A stretch of 64,000 bases of DNA from positions 2,653,501 to 2,717,500 of the forward strand of contig JBBELK010000387.1 of NCBI GenBank assembly GCA_037783545.1. Reading direction: 5' to 3'. Positions 19,901 to 29,700 of this stretch are shown one piece after another. Every line of letters starts with the position of its first letter. Position 1 is the first letter of the stretch. Both the position numbers and the translations under genes were made by a program. Source of the stretch: Henricia sp. BOLD:AAB3569 (lineage: Eukaryota; Echinodermata; Asteroidea; Spinulosida; Echinasteridae). The notes under the pieces are model-generated. The model ran no database searches and had not been told where the DNA came from. It saw only the letters and a program-made list of their open reading frames with translations.

Positions 19901-22869
19901 TCGTTTCGACGATGCCAGTCTTTTATTATCACTATCCTAACCAGACGGGCGTCAATTGTGAGTCCGTTTCTCATGAACAGCTAATAAAATGTGACATGTC
20001 ACGACGAAATGACCGTAAAGTCGCACTCTATTTCCTACAACGACGGTTCAAAGTCAAAAATTAAACGGCAGGTCATTTTTGGGGTTTTGTAATATTTGGA
20101 AAGAGTAACTCTTATTCTATTTGATTCCAAATTGTTAGCGTCATCCAACAATTAAAAGCATCATTTTCAGACCAATTTTGACGATAGCTTTCTTCGTGCC
20201 TCGCAATAAATTTTGTTTGAAGATTTGTTTGAACGCTACCACTTTTCCAAGCTGTGTTGCATTGGGGGAATAGTTTTACCTTATGTGTTATATACCATTG
20301 GAAAGCTCTTTTTCAAAAATACCACTATCCAATTTTCGCAAATTTTGACTTTACGCTCATTTCATCGTGACAAGTCACACAAAAAGTACGGTATTTTTGT
20401 CAGCCTTAGTGGGAAAGAGTTTACCTTTTTCTGAAACGAATAAAGCCGATTGCGTTGTTTCAGAAACCTAAACCAAAACAAGAGGTTGTATAGACCATCT
20501 GAAAATCTATCCCAGTAATTGTGAAATATCACACACAAAATTATTGTATTCGTTTGTTTAATTTGTTCGTAAGGTCCAATTTAAGTAATTTTTAATTCTT
20601 ATAGACCGTATCAAAAAGCTGCCATCTTGTAGGGCAGTTTCTTTGTTTAGTGAGGACATGCATGGTTGCACATTTTTGTGTTTACGTTGTTGACCAATTT
20701 AAATGTTGTCCTCCAAGATGGCAGCTATTCGATATGTTCTATTCTATACGTTCTCATAGCAACTTGCCTTCGTTCATTTCCAGTCACGATGATGGATATT
20801 CTACGTGCACTAGAGTTGGATCCAATCCCAAACTTCAAGGGGGCAAAGTTTTCGTCGCCGGACCTGACCGATTTCAGTCTGAGTGTCAACGTGTCGAAAG
20901 ACAAATATCAAATGATCTACTCACTTGACGGGGTGTGTATCCGTAATTTGGTAATATTGTCCCGAAGCAAGTCACTTTACCACAATCTATCAGCATCAAC
21001 GTCTTAAAGGAGCAAGTCCAGATCATATTTTTGAACCCACCCCCCGCCCCCCATTTTCCCCCATGGGTATGGAGATTTTAATACCATATTTTTTTTTAAT
21101 ATTACCATTCTGAAATTTTGCGCTCTCAATCTGTATATTTTCAAAGATATCGTCAAAAACCACCGATGTTTTGTAAACTAATTTATCTGTTCCATAAAGC
21201 AGTGCAGTGATTACACCAACCTTTTTGCTTCCACATCCAAATTGGAGATTGCAAATTTCCTGTTTTCTCCCCATGGATAGTATTTTGGGGAGGTATTTTA
21301 TATGATTGTTGGGTTAGAACAAAATCTATTTTCTGGAAAAATCTGAACGAGCTTCTTTAAATGACAATATAAGATAATTTTACTCACTTGACAGGGTACG
21401 TATCCCTAAATAGATGCTTCGTGCGTTCAATCATGTGTCCCTAAGCAAGGCAGTTTACCACAACCTATACCTATTCCTGTGATATGGCCTAACTCTGTGC
21501 ACGCTTTCATTTCTGTAGCTTATTCTACCGTCAATGACGCTCGGAGGAGAAGCTTACGTAGGCAGGTGAGTCGATCAGTTTGCAAGGATGAACCAATTTA
21601 ACACTGGCATGATCACTGTGCAGAGGCCGTTTAGGGGAGTCATAATATTTTTGGGTTTTCTTTTCAGCTCGTTTAACTTTGCCGGGAAGGTGTTTTCCCG
21701 TTTGCTGGAAGCCTATAGCAATGGTGACATTGAACGAGCAAGAGCAGAACAGGTATTTCAAAATGTCCTTCTTTAATACTCAAGAGTCAATTAAATTCTT
21801 TCCAAATGCTACGCAAGTGTTTCGTCCGTGATCTGATCATGATATTGTGCAGTCGCATCGCAAAGTGTACGGGTTTTGCGATGTGTTCCGATGGCGATGT
21901 GGTTACGATTTTGTGTACGTGTCTAGCAACACAATCGCAGAATTTCGAGTACTGACCCACGGGCTAATTCTACATAACAGCCCCAAGACACTCGCACTTA
22001 AACTGCATATGCAGTTTCCCGTTGCAAAGGGGTTAACTACTACCATAATACTCTGACGAATGCAAGTCTAAAAGTGCTTGAGCATATCTTTGTTGTTATT
22101 CAATTCTATTTTGTCCAAAATAATCATAATGAATTTCAATTTTTGGTTTTTCTTTCAGTTCCGCATGCACGCATTCCTAGATGTTATGAATAGATATGGT
22201 AAGTAGTTTCTTCAGGATAGATTTTTACATTCGTAGCATTTATGCCAAGTTTTGCAATAAATTTGTCTTTTAAAGGCAGAGGCTCGTCAATGCGCGTGTG
22301 AGGCCAAATTCGTGCCACGAAATACGCAGCTCCGTGCCTTTGCTATGGAGCTGCGTATTTCCTGGCACGAATTTGGCCTCACACGCGCATTGATGAGCCT
22401 CTGCCTTTAAGGACTATTTTGATTTTGCTAAATTGTTACCCATATAGCTGGGGGTGAGTAAATGGTCTGGGATGGATTCCAAAAAGACGAGTTCAATGCG
22501 TCTTAATTCCCATACCAACGTCCCAAGATAAGAAGAGTGACCCTTCCTTAGACGCGTATTAGCGCTTTATGAAATCGGCTCCTAGTTGGTTGGTCTGAAT
22601 TTTCATATTGTCCTACAAGAGGCCCCGACTTTGTGACTAAGGGTTTATGTAGAAGGTTTTTGGTCTCTCAAAGTTCAGATTGATGTTCTTGCAACTTGCT
22701 TCCCTCTACAGAAAAGATTTCCGGCAAGGCCTCTTTGAAGTACACCATGTCCCTAGCAAGGTTTGATGTGGGTCCGCCCAGACCTCCGCTGTCTCAGATG
22801 AGTCCGGAAGATGTGGAGGCGCTTCGTAAGGAGCTGACTGAAATCGGTTTCTTTGATTGGATCAACTGA
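16989..22869 (+). CDS. NPL: N-acetylneuraminate lyase (sialic acid aldolase), 11 coding exons
   Basis: It cleaves N-acetylneuraminate to N-acetylmannosamine and pyruvate in the cytosol (sialic acid breakdown), as a class I aldolase of the DHDPS/NAL TIM-barrel family. Exons: 16989-17062, 17424-17494, 17970-18057, 18664-18721, 19336-19411, 19865-19957, 20784-20932, 21519-21565, 21668-21752, 22159-22198, 22712-22869. All have GT-AG borders and continuous phase, giving 312 residues (human about 320). Visible motifs are GLIAAPFTPF near the N-terminus, GTTAEG at 51-56 (family GTTGEG) and the Tyr in YYHYP (Tyr144). The Schiff-base Lys is in FKGAKFSSPDL (Lys175). GPPRPPL lies near the C-terminus. The ATG at 16989 directly follows the acceptor, so a 5' exon must be spliced on. 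The upstream HHCC exon (donor after 16628) is in phase with it and would add an N-terminal extension. A separate NPL promoter could instead lie in 16644-16988. Confidence 0.93.
17130..17400 (+). repeat. tRNA-derived repeat T1, copy 1 (tRNA-like core 17224-17295)
   Basis: The tRNA-like core has an A box (TAGCTCAATTGG) and a B box (GGTTCGAATCC). The anticodon arm TCTGC-ACGTTAA-GCAGA would read GTT. Loop position 33 is C, not U, and the T stem does not pair well, so it is a pseudo-tRNA. It shares about 90 bp of 5' flank (CTTGTTAAGCTCACGTGATAG...) and a 3' flank with copies at 29660-29945, 39840-40135 and 48340-48720. It lies in the first intron of NPL. Confidence 0.75.
18167..18580. mobile_element. 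Long palindrome, about 410 bp, in NPL intron
   Basis: Left arm 18167-18370 and right arm 18375-18580 are reverse complements with few mismatches. Marks are GTCTTTCC, TGTGTTGCCAA, TTTGAGACCAGACAAA, CTAAGTTATCTCTTCAGAAC and CGAGCATATATTGGAAAT. The loop is only about 15-20 bp (GGGACGGACACTTGTG). A solo right arm lies at 19602-19790 in another NPL intron. Confidence 0.88.
18765..18885 (+). mobile_element. TATAGACCGTATCGAATAG-family MITE, end-trimmed copy in NPL intron
   Basis: The left part reads GTATCAAATAGCTGCCATCT. The right part reads GGAACAAAGAAACTGCCC and CAAGATGG, then stops before the expected terminal repeat. Same family as 10881-11023 and 20601-20745. Confidence 0.7.
19602..19790 (+). 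mobile_element. Solo arm of the 18167-18580 palindrome
   Basis: From CCCGGTTACGAG through GAAAGGCATGTTGTCACAC and CTAAGTTATCTCTTCAGAAC to GTGTTGCCAAAATG it matches the right arm of the palindrome. It has small deletions and no partner arm. Confidence 0.8.
20601..20745. mobile_element. TATAGACCGTATCGAATAG-family MITE in NPL intron
   Basis: TATAGACCGTATCAAAAAGC at 20602 pairs with GCTATTCGATATGTTCTAT ending near 20742. The inner GCCATCTTGTAGGGC and AAGATGGCAG words also match family members. Confidence 0.78.
21005..21360 (+). mobile_element. MITE family M3 (TAAAGGAGC ... CTTCTTTA), copy in NPL intron
   Basis: It begins TTAAAGGAGCAAGTCCAGAT and ends GAACGAGCTTCTTTAA. The core ACATCCAAATTGGAGATTGC and CCATGGATAGTATTTTGGGG is shared with 27117-27386, 36340-36475, 39084-39405, 49060-49412 and 51480-51790. 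There is no coding frame. Confidence 0.8.
22274..22410. mobile_element. Palindromic MITE (AAAGGCAGAGGCTCGTCAAT), in NPL intron
   Basis: AAAGGCAGAGGCTCGTCAAT pairs with ATTGATGAGCCTCTGCCTTT. The arms are almost perfect, meeting at GTGCCTTTGC. Diverged relatives are at 61700-61843 and 63788-63930. Confidence 0.88.
22440..22590. mobile_element. Palindromic element P69 (TTTCACAAAG-type ends), solo copy
   Basis: It contains GCGTCTTAATTCCCATACC, CCCAAGATAAGAAGAGTG and TAGCGCTTTATGAAATCGG, the same text that flanks the 69-bp minisatellite at 42903-45530 and the single unit at 25558-25625. Confidence 0.7.
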
Positions 22870-22937
22870 TGCCCCCCGCTCTCTCAGATAGGGCGTAGGG
22901 TTGGAAGTTTGCATTGGATTGCCATACTTGGTCCAAT

Positions 22938-23428
22938 AGACTGTATCGAACAGCTGCCATCTTGTAGGGAAACTTTTGACATTTAAATTAATAATAATTA
23001 ATGATAATGGTGGATTCTTATATAGCGCACATGTCCACCCTGCGGGGTGCTCCTAGCGCTGTTGCCATTATTATTATCGCTGCCATCAGGGAATCACCAG
23101 AACCATTTCGCTTTAACTAGGTGGCTGCTGGCCAGGCGCTCAACCCTATCAGCAGTTAGATTGTGGCATTCCCCTTAACAGCTTCCCAAATATCGCTTGG
23201 GTTTACGAGGCAACTGGGATTAAGTGCCTTGCCCAGGGACACAGACACGTTGGTCGAAGTGGGGCTTGAACGCACAACCTCTGATTGGGAGTCCCGCTTC
23301 ATACCCACTAGACCACACGCGCTCCCAAATTAGTCCACAATGCAAGCACAAAATGTGCAACGATGCATGTCCTCAAGGAACAAAGAAACTGCCCTACAAG
23401 ATGGCAGCTATTCGATATGGTCTATAAA
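22938..23428. mobile_element. TATAGACCGTATCGAATAG-family MITE split by a SINE insertion
   Basis: The left part, 22938-22986, reads TAGACTGTATCGAACAGCTG. The right part, about 23331-23428, ends in GCAGCTATTCGATATGGTCTATA. The interval 22987-23330 is a foreign tRNA-derived SINE. The MITE was therefore present before the SINE inserted. Confidence 0.82.
22987..23335 (-). mobile_element. tRNA-derived SINE (minus strand) inside a MITE
   Basis: Read on the minus strand, the element starts at about 23335 with a tRNA-like head: A-box-like GTGGTCTAGTGGGTATGA and B-box-like GTGCGTTCAAGCC. The body carries GTCCCTGGGCAAGGCAC. The 3' end reads TGCGCTATATAAGAATCC and an AT-rich ATTATTA tail. The tail style resembles LINE 3' ends of the type at 346-447, the usual way SINEs borrow LINE machinery. 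Confidence 0.7.
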
Positions 23429-23579
23429 TTTAGTTTTCGGCCTTGTCCAGTTTTGGACAAGTCCAGCGATGTGATTGTTTTTATTTTATGGTTTATAGTT
23501 TAAACCAGTACTTCAATTGTATAATCCTTTGGACGAGTAGACAAATAAGAGCTAATCCATCTCAGGTTCATCTTCTTGC

Positions 23580-24340
23580 AACTGCCCCTTTAACGTACCC
23601 TACATGCGTACCGAGGCCCTGTTGAAACCGGCCCCTCTCTGGACCAATCTGGTGCCAATTTCATAAAGCTGTTTAGCAGCAAAAATTGCTTAATCAAAAA
23701 TTTGTTTGCTTTATAAAAATGTGTTATAGTAGTCAAAATTGCATGTCAACTTGTATTCTTAGCAATATATAGCAGATATTCTTGTGAAGAACAAGAGCTG
23801 ACATGCAATTTTGACTATTAACACATTTTATAAAGCAAACAAATTTTTGATTAAGCAAATTTTTCTGCTGAACAGCTTTATGAAATTGGCCCCAGGACGC
23901 TTGGCAGTGCATTGCAGGCATTCAAATGTAACGCGCAGATTGTAAACACCGTGCATGCATGTGATACATGTACTCGGTAATGCTGGCCGCGTCGGCGATT
24001 GGCTGCTATTTAAAGCATACAGGGGAATCCGTTCCATTCATGTTGGTCAGCATGCATCACTGTTATTAATTTGAAAAACTGCGGAGTAAATAAGATCGTC
24101 GACGGAAATTTTGGTAGGAATGGGACAGTCATAAGGAACAGAACCCAAAACAATTTCTGGAAAGTATAAAAATCGTTTCTTTTCGGCATAACATGACCAA
24201 ATGGATTAAATTACATCAAAATAACTCGGGTGTGTTTTTGCTGAATGCAACAGCCGCCTTACTTCACAGATTTGTGTGGATTTCCTCAGGGCATTGTAAC
24301 ATCGCTTAGCAGAGTGGAAATTCCCTGAGATCTCAGCATC
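23580..24340 (+). repeat. Dispersed repeat R1, forward copy, interrupted by a palindromic MITE
   Basis: 23590-23640 and 23895-24340 match 41560-42055 continuously (CTCTCTGGACCAAT, then GACGCTTGGCAGTGCATTGC, GATTGGCTGCTATTTAAAGC, GAGATCTCAG). The intervening 23645-23894 is an inserted palindrome. Confidence 0.8.
23645..23894. mobile_element. Palindromic MITE inserted in R1 (GCCAATTTCATAAAGCTG ends)
   Basis: TGCCAATTTCATAAAGCTGT pairs with ACAGCTTTATGAAATTGGCC. The inner arms AATCAAAAATTTGTTTGC and AGTCAAAATTGCATGTCA also pair. The uninterrupted homologous site at 41640-41660 shows where it inserted. Confidence 0.88.
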
Positions 24341-24349
24341 ATGACTCGG

Positions 24350-24490
24350 GTTAAAAACCAAATAAAATGTGGGAATCACTTTGTTCAAACGAGTCCTCTT
24401 GGACCTGGAGGAAATCACTGAAGCAGAACAGTCTTGAAAGTGATTCCAAAGTGATTGGTCGATCAGTGCCTTGTTTAATCCACAAGTTCA
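24350..24490 (-). repeat. Repeat fragment shared with the Tc1-like remnant at 47160-47275
   Basis: GGGAATCACTTTGTTC, CCTCTTGGACCTGGAGGAAA, CACTGAAGCAGAACAGTCTT and GATTGGTCGATCAGTGCCTT are the reverse complement of 47165-47270. Confidence 0.75.
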
Positions 24491-24942
24491 CTGTATTCAA
24501 CAAATTTCTGGTTTTTTTTTAAGAGCGTATTTCATTTCCATCAACTAATTCAATTTTAATATGTTTAAATATCAAACGGATTACACAAATAAATTAGTTT
24601 TAGTCCTATGATTTGTACATAACGATGTATATAAAGCTAGGGCGTGGTCTTTTGTTGTATTGTACATTCATTTGGCTCTGATCATTTCGTTTCGATTACC
24701 GGTATTGTTTATTGATGTTTTTCATAACATCTGCAACCATAGCGCAGAAACATTCCCTGACGTTGTATAAAATTGCTTATATACAATATCCTACAATTCT
24801 TACTTTATTTCAAATGTCTTTTGTTGAAACCGCCGAAACCTGCAATCCAAAATATTTAATAAATTTTAAATTAAATAATTGTAAACTTTTCTTGTTTGCT
24901 TTCTTGAAAGCATTGCCAACTCACTGTGAACACAGAGTTGTT

Positions 24943-25297
24943 TAAAGGTAGTATACTTGTTTGGTAAACTATTTAAAACGGCATGATTTTCACTGGTAAT
25001 TGAAAGCATAGGTCGAAAAAACTACAGAAATGTCAGCCACATAGATGCAGTAATACTTCAGAAAACATGAAGAAATGCAGTACGTTTTTTGTGCATGAAT
25101 GAATGGCTTCAAAGATCGCCTACAGGCAGATTTTGGAGATTTAAATATTTTTGTCATTTTTCTCACGAATGTGGGCAATTTAGACGAAAATAATTTCACA
25201 GGATGATTACTACCATTACCATCTTGATAACAAGTAAGCTTAAAGGTAATTCAGACATTTTTTAGAGGGTAATTACCAAACAAGTAGACTACCGTTA
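24943..25297. mobile_element. TIR-bearing MITE (TTTAAAGGTAGTATACTTG ends)
   Basis: TAAAGGTAGTATACTTGTTT and GGTAAAC at the left are matched by TTACCAAACAAGTAGACTAC and CGTTAAA at the right. The interior is not palindromic and codes nothing. The ends are related to the family at 36475-36971. Confidence 0.7.
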
Positions 25298-25399
25298 AAA
25301 CATTTTAAAAACGTCTACTTTTCGTAGCTAATAAAATGAATTTGAATTTTTGATATTCTGTTTTGCTTAACCAAATTTTACAAACTAGTTTAAAACCAG

Positions 25400-25645
25400 C
25401 TAAAAACAATAAATTGTCAACTAGCCACTGAGACCCGGGATAGACTTCACAAATGTTAAGATGAGTTAATTGCGTCCTAATTCCCATACCAATGTCCTAT
25501 GATAAGAAGAGCGAGACTTCCCAAGACGCGTCTTAGCGCTTTGTGAAATCGGCCCCTGGTCATGTATTTAAATCAAGTAACAGGTCTCGCCAGTTAGTAC
25601 AAATTGCCAACTAACCACTGAGACAGGGATCGGTTTCACAAAAGT
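25400..25645 (-). mobile_element. P69 element with a single 69-bp unit (progenitor-like arrangement)
   Basis: A palindromic part (about 25436-25557, ending GCGCTTTGTGAAATCGGCCC) is followed by one reverse-oriented unit at 25558-25625 (CATGTATTTAAATCAAGTAA, CAGGTCTCGCCAGTTAG, AACCACTGAGAC). Then comes the start of another palindromic end (ATCGGTTTCACAAAAGTTAA). A partial second unit lies at 25405-25435. Confidence 0.78.
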
Positions 25646-26229
25646 TAATACCATACAGGGGTTTACAAACGTGTGCACAAGTTGAGGGCCATTTATAGAC
25701 TCCGGTTTTTGGTGGGACAATTTTTTGTGTACTAATGGTATGGTATTGTACAAAGTTTGATATTCGTTTTCTTTGAACATCGATCATTTGGCATTGCAGG
25801 GATCAGCTTCATCATGTAAATAAATGTACTAAGTTCAAAATCAGAGTGGTGTATTTGTGTTTTGTTCGTGAAGTCCGGTTATTACATATTGAATGCATGC
25901 ACCGATTAATTCGCACCAACCGCCTCCCCTCCCCCAACTCCTAGCTGTACGTGCCGCTCCTTAGGTAGGGATTTGGTCATGTTTTTTGACACAAATCAAA
26001 TTTTCAATGGACCTGGGAGCAAAATTATTTCCCCTTGGGGGCTGAATTTGCCCTGGGGTGGGGAAGCCCGTGAAGGGGGGGCGGGGGCGGGGAACTCGAG
26101 CGCGATATCACAATATGTTAGCATGCTAGAGGTAGCCGTTCTATTGACGTGTGTGCAAAATTAAGCCACAGCCAATAAATTTGAACACGGCTTACATTAC
26201 CCCTATAAACGATTGGTGGCGCTGTTTGA

Positions 26230-26369
26230 GTCAACCGCCCTATATTACGTCATGTAGGCCTACGTGTTTGTACGTCCGTAGCTAGCCGGCCGGACGAATT
26301 TATATTCCGCGTCCGTACGTTTGTCGTGGTCACTGTGTGGTCGTGGTGCTCTACCCGACTTTTATCAAG
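26230..26369 (+). promoter_or_regulatory. Candidate KYNU promoter and non-coding first exon
   Basis: A GC-richer, CpG-bearing stretch (TACGTCCGTAGCTAGCCGGC, CGCGTCCGTACG) stands out from AT-rich flanks. It ends in a possible donor, ATCAA|GTAAAA, at 26369. KYNU's first coding exon begins at an acceptor (TTTTCAACAG, exon from 26737) upstream of its ATG, so a non-coding 5' exon is required. This is the best-placed candidate. Inference only. Confidence 0.35.
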
Positions 26370-26795
26370 TAAAATATGTTTGTAATTGAATGCATTTTGT
26401 ATTGTTTCATTACTGATTGTAAGTTAGATAACTAAACTTTCGAGTGTTTGATAAAAATGTGCTAATAATAAGGCCGAAATTGATGATTTTGACAACTTTT
26501 TTTTTGCTGTGTGTTGGTCAGTTGGAGACTCGCCCTAGACTGGTTCCCGGTCCACATATTCCTCATGCGGGATCGAACATGCATTAAAATTAAAAACAAC
26601 TTTAATTTTTCCCTCTCATAAATTTGGATTTTTCTATCAAATATGGCTGCACACTGATTATAACTAGGCCTATTAAAGTCATGTTAAAGAAAAATAACAA
26701 TAGGCCTAGATGTTTCATGTTTTTCCTTTTCAACAGAATAAAGTATCGTCTAATCTAACTCGATCTAAGCCCCCACAACGCTAAAAATAAGCAAG

Positions 26796-29700
26796 ATGTC
26801 GTCTGCCAAACACTCCATTGACTTGATTGATGAACCCGAGGTCCAGGACCAACCTGCAGCAAAGCGCCCTCGCGACGATAGCCGCACTTCAGGGAATGGC
26901 GCATCCACCACGTCCTTAGGCCCCATGGTAGAACTCGTGCAACAGGCTGCTGGGTTATCCTGCACGTTGACCACGCGGCAGTTTGCGAAGTGTATGGACC
27001 GCATCGACCCACTACGACATCTTAGAGATGAGTTTGAAATACCGAAGATGAGCACCTTACCTACAGGTTAGATTAATAATAATAGACCGATCCAGTAAGC
27101 CCCGCTCACCCAATTTTAAAGGGGCGTGTCCAGATCACATTTTTGAGCCCCCCATTTTGATACCATATCATTTGTCATATTTTTCTCATTACCATTTTGA
27201 ATCCAATCCACATATTTCCAAGGATATCGTCAAGGGATTACACCAACCTTTTTGCTTCCACATCCAAATTGGAGATTGCAAATTTCCTGTTTTCTCCTCA
27301 TGGATAGTATTTTGGTGAAGCATTTTATATGATTGTTGGGTGAGAACGAAATCCATTTTCTGGAAAAATCTGGAAAATCTCCTTTAAAATGCACACAATC
27401 GTTAAATTTGTTTTCGTCGCCAAAATACCACAGGGATCACCCAACGTCTTCATAGAAACAGTATTAAGAAGATGCTTTAAAATTGCTTTATTTACTCGAA
27501 TTGCAAAATTGGAGGTTCACATAATTTGGCTGTTAAAGGCCCAGTGTATCATTTGCAATGACCCCAAAAAGTAATCGACGAGTTTACAGGGGAAAAGTTC
27601 TGAAAGTAAAGATTGAATTAATAGCAACTACCCAATGAAAGGTTTCCGCTGAAAATGATATAATTTTACCAGAAAATAATCCGTAAAGATGAAATTATTT
27701 AGATCGTTTGCAAACGATTTACTTATTTTTGGTTTGCATCTACGCGATGCATTTTTATGGATCGCGCGCACACGCAGTATATTATGTGCGCCACAGAGTG
27801 CATGACGCAAGCCACATAGTACCCGATCAACTGAGAACGAATATTTGAAACACCCCGCCAAGACCAGGAAAACGCATATGGATTTTCATGTTTTTTTTAA
27901 ACATTTGACAAAGCTGAAATTTCTTCAGATGAGTTTGTTGATGTCTTTCTTTTGATTTATAATGGTTTTATTCGCAGATTTGCTCAAAAACAGATCATCT
28001 ACAGGGCCTTTAAGAATTATTATGTACGGAAACAAAACAGTCCATTTTCTTTCAACTTTCAGTTGATTCTACATTGGTGAACATGGATGAAGATGGTATC
28101 TATATGATAGGCAACTCCCTTGGTCTAATGCCTCGACGGACGAGGGAAATAGTGGAGGAAGAACTGAATAAATGGTCTCGCACGTAAGGAACATGGGTAT
28201 AATATTGTTCTCTGTGGGCCCTTTATTTAAACCATGTGCAGCTACTAGCAAAAATCATAATAGACAGCCAAAGTGTGGCATGGGTTGTCATGGTAATTGG
28301 CTCTAAACATCATGGCCGTCGGGAAAAAGTACCATTGCAAAAGCACAGGGACATGGTTGAGTGATTTTTAGTGTAGAGCCATTGCGTAGGCAACCAACAA
28401 AAGATGACGTATTCACTTTGGCAGTCTATATTGAATTGTTAGAACATATTTTTGACAATATATCGCGATGGTAGAAAGTAACATCAGCAAAACGTACAAG
28501 TACAAGATTTTTTTGCATTTTTTAAAGATGATTTTTGGATTTGAGGTACTGTCAAAGAGAAAGGGTTATCCCGAGCCTTAGCCTCATGTCTTGCTGAGTT
28601 GGCTCATTCATGCCCCTTTCAAGATACATTTTCTGAGGCCAATTTGGCCAGCATGCCCTATCCCAGGCCTTGATATTAACCAAGGCCACATTCTTCATGT
28701 AAAACAAAGTCCTGGTGAGTTGCCCCCAATGCCCCTTCAAGATATACACTTTCTGAGGCCAACTTGGCCAGCATGCCCTATACCAGGCCTTGACAATAAA
28801 CCAAGGCCACCAAGGCCACCAAGGCCAATAGCCTCATGCCTTGCTGAGTTGGCCCTGATACCCCTTCAAGATATACACTTTCTGAGGCCAACTTGGCCAG
28901 CATGCCCTATCCCAGGCCTTGACAATAAACCAAGGCCACCGAGGCCAATGGCCTCATGCCCTGCTGAGATGGCCCTGATACCCCTTCAAGATATACACTT
29001 TCTGAGGCCAACTTGGCCAGCATACCCTATGCCAGGCCTTGACAATAAACCAAGGCCACCGAGGCCAATGGCATCCTGCCCTTCTGAGTTGGCCCTGATG
29101 CCCCATACACTTTCTGAGGCCAACTTGGCCAGCATGCCCTATCCTCTTAAATTTCATGAGGCTTGTATACACCAATAACCAGTACACATTTGGAACAAAG
29201 TTGGCCATGGTGCCCCTCCAGTTGGCCTCAATTACCTTATTTTCATAACGTTGAATCCTGATTTCATAATTTTATTTGATCATTTCAGGGCCATTCTTGG
29301 GCATTTATCAGGCCGAATGCCTTGGGCCCTGGCAGACGAGGTACTGCTTGCGCCAATGGCAAAGATCGTTGGTACGTAGCTACATAGGATTATACGTGAC
29401 CCGCTCCGCAAAAAAGGCCAATAAGTCGCGCAGGCTAGGTCGGGTTTTTGCAACCGTGCTCGTTAAAATACAAAAACACAATGGAAATTCCAGGCAGTAT
29501 CTGGAAATCGCCAGAAATTTCCATTGTGTTTTTGTATTTTAATGATTGTGGATCTGCCGCAGATTTCTTCTTATAGTGACGTGCAAATAAAATTCCTGAT
29601 ACACGGATTCCTTCAGACACATTTTTGGGGCATATCTTAATAAGTGATCTCTGGGAGGGGTGGTTATTTCTCTGTAGGACTTGCTAAGCTCACGTGATAG

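Noticed and set aside
28591..29178. 195-codon plus-strand open frame
   Set aside because: The openness comes from a 120-bp tandem unit without stops. There is no start context or splice support, so it is treated as a minisatellite.
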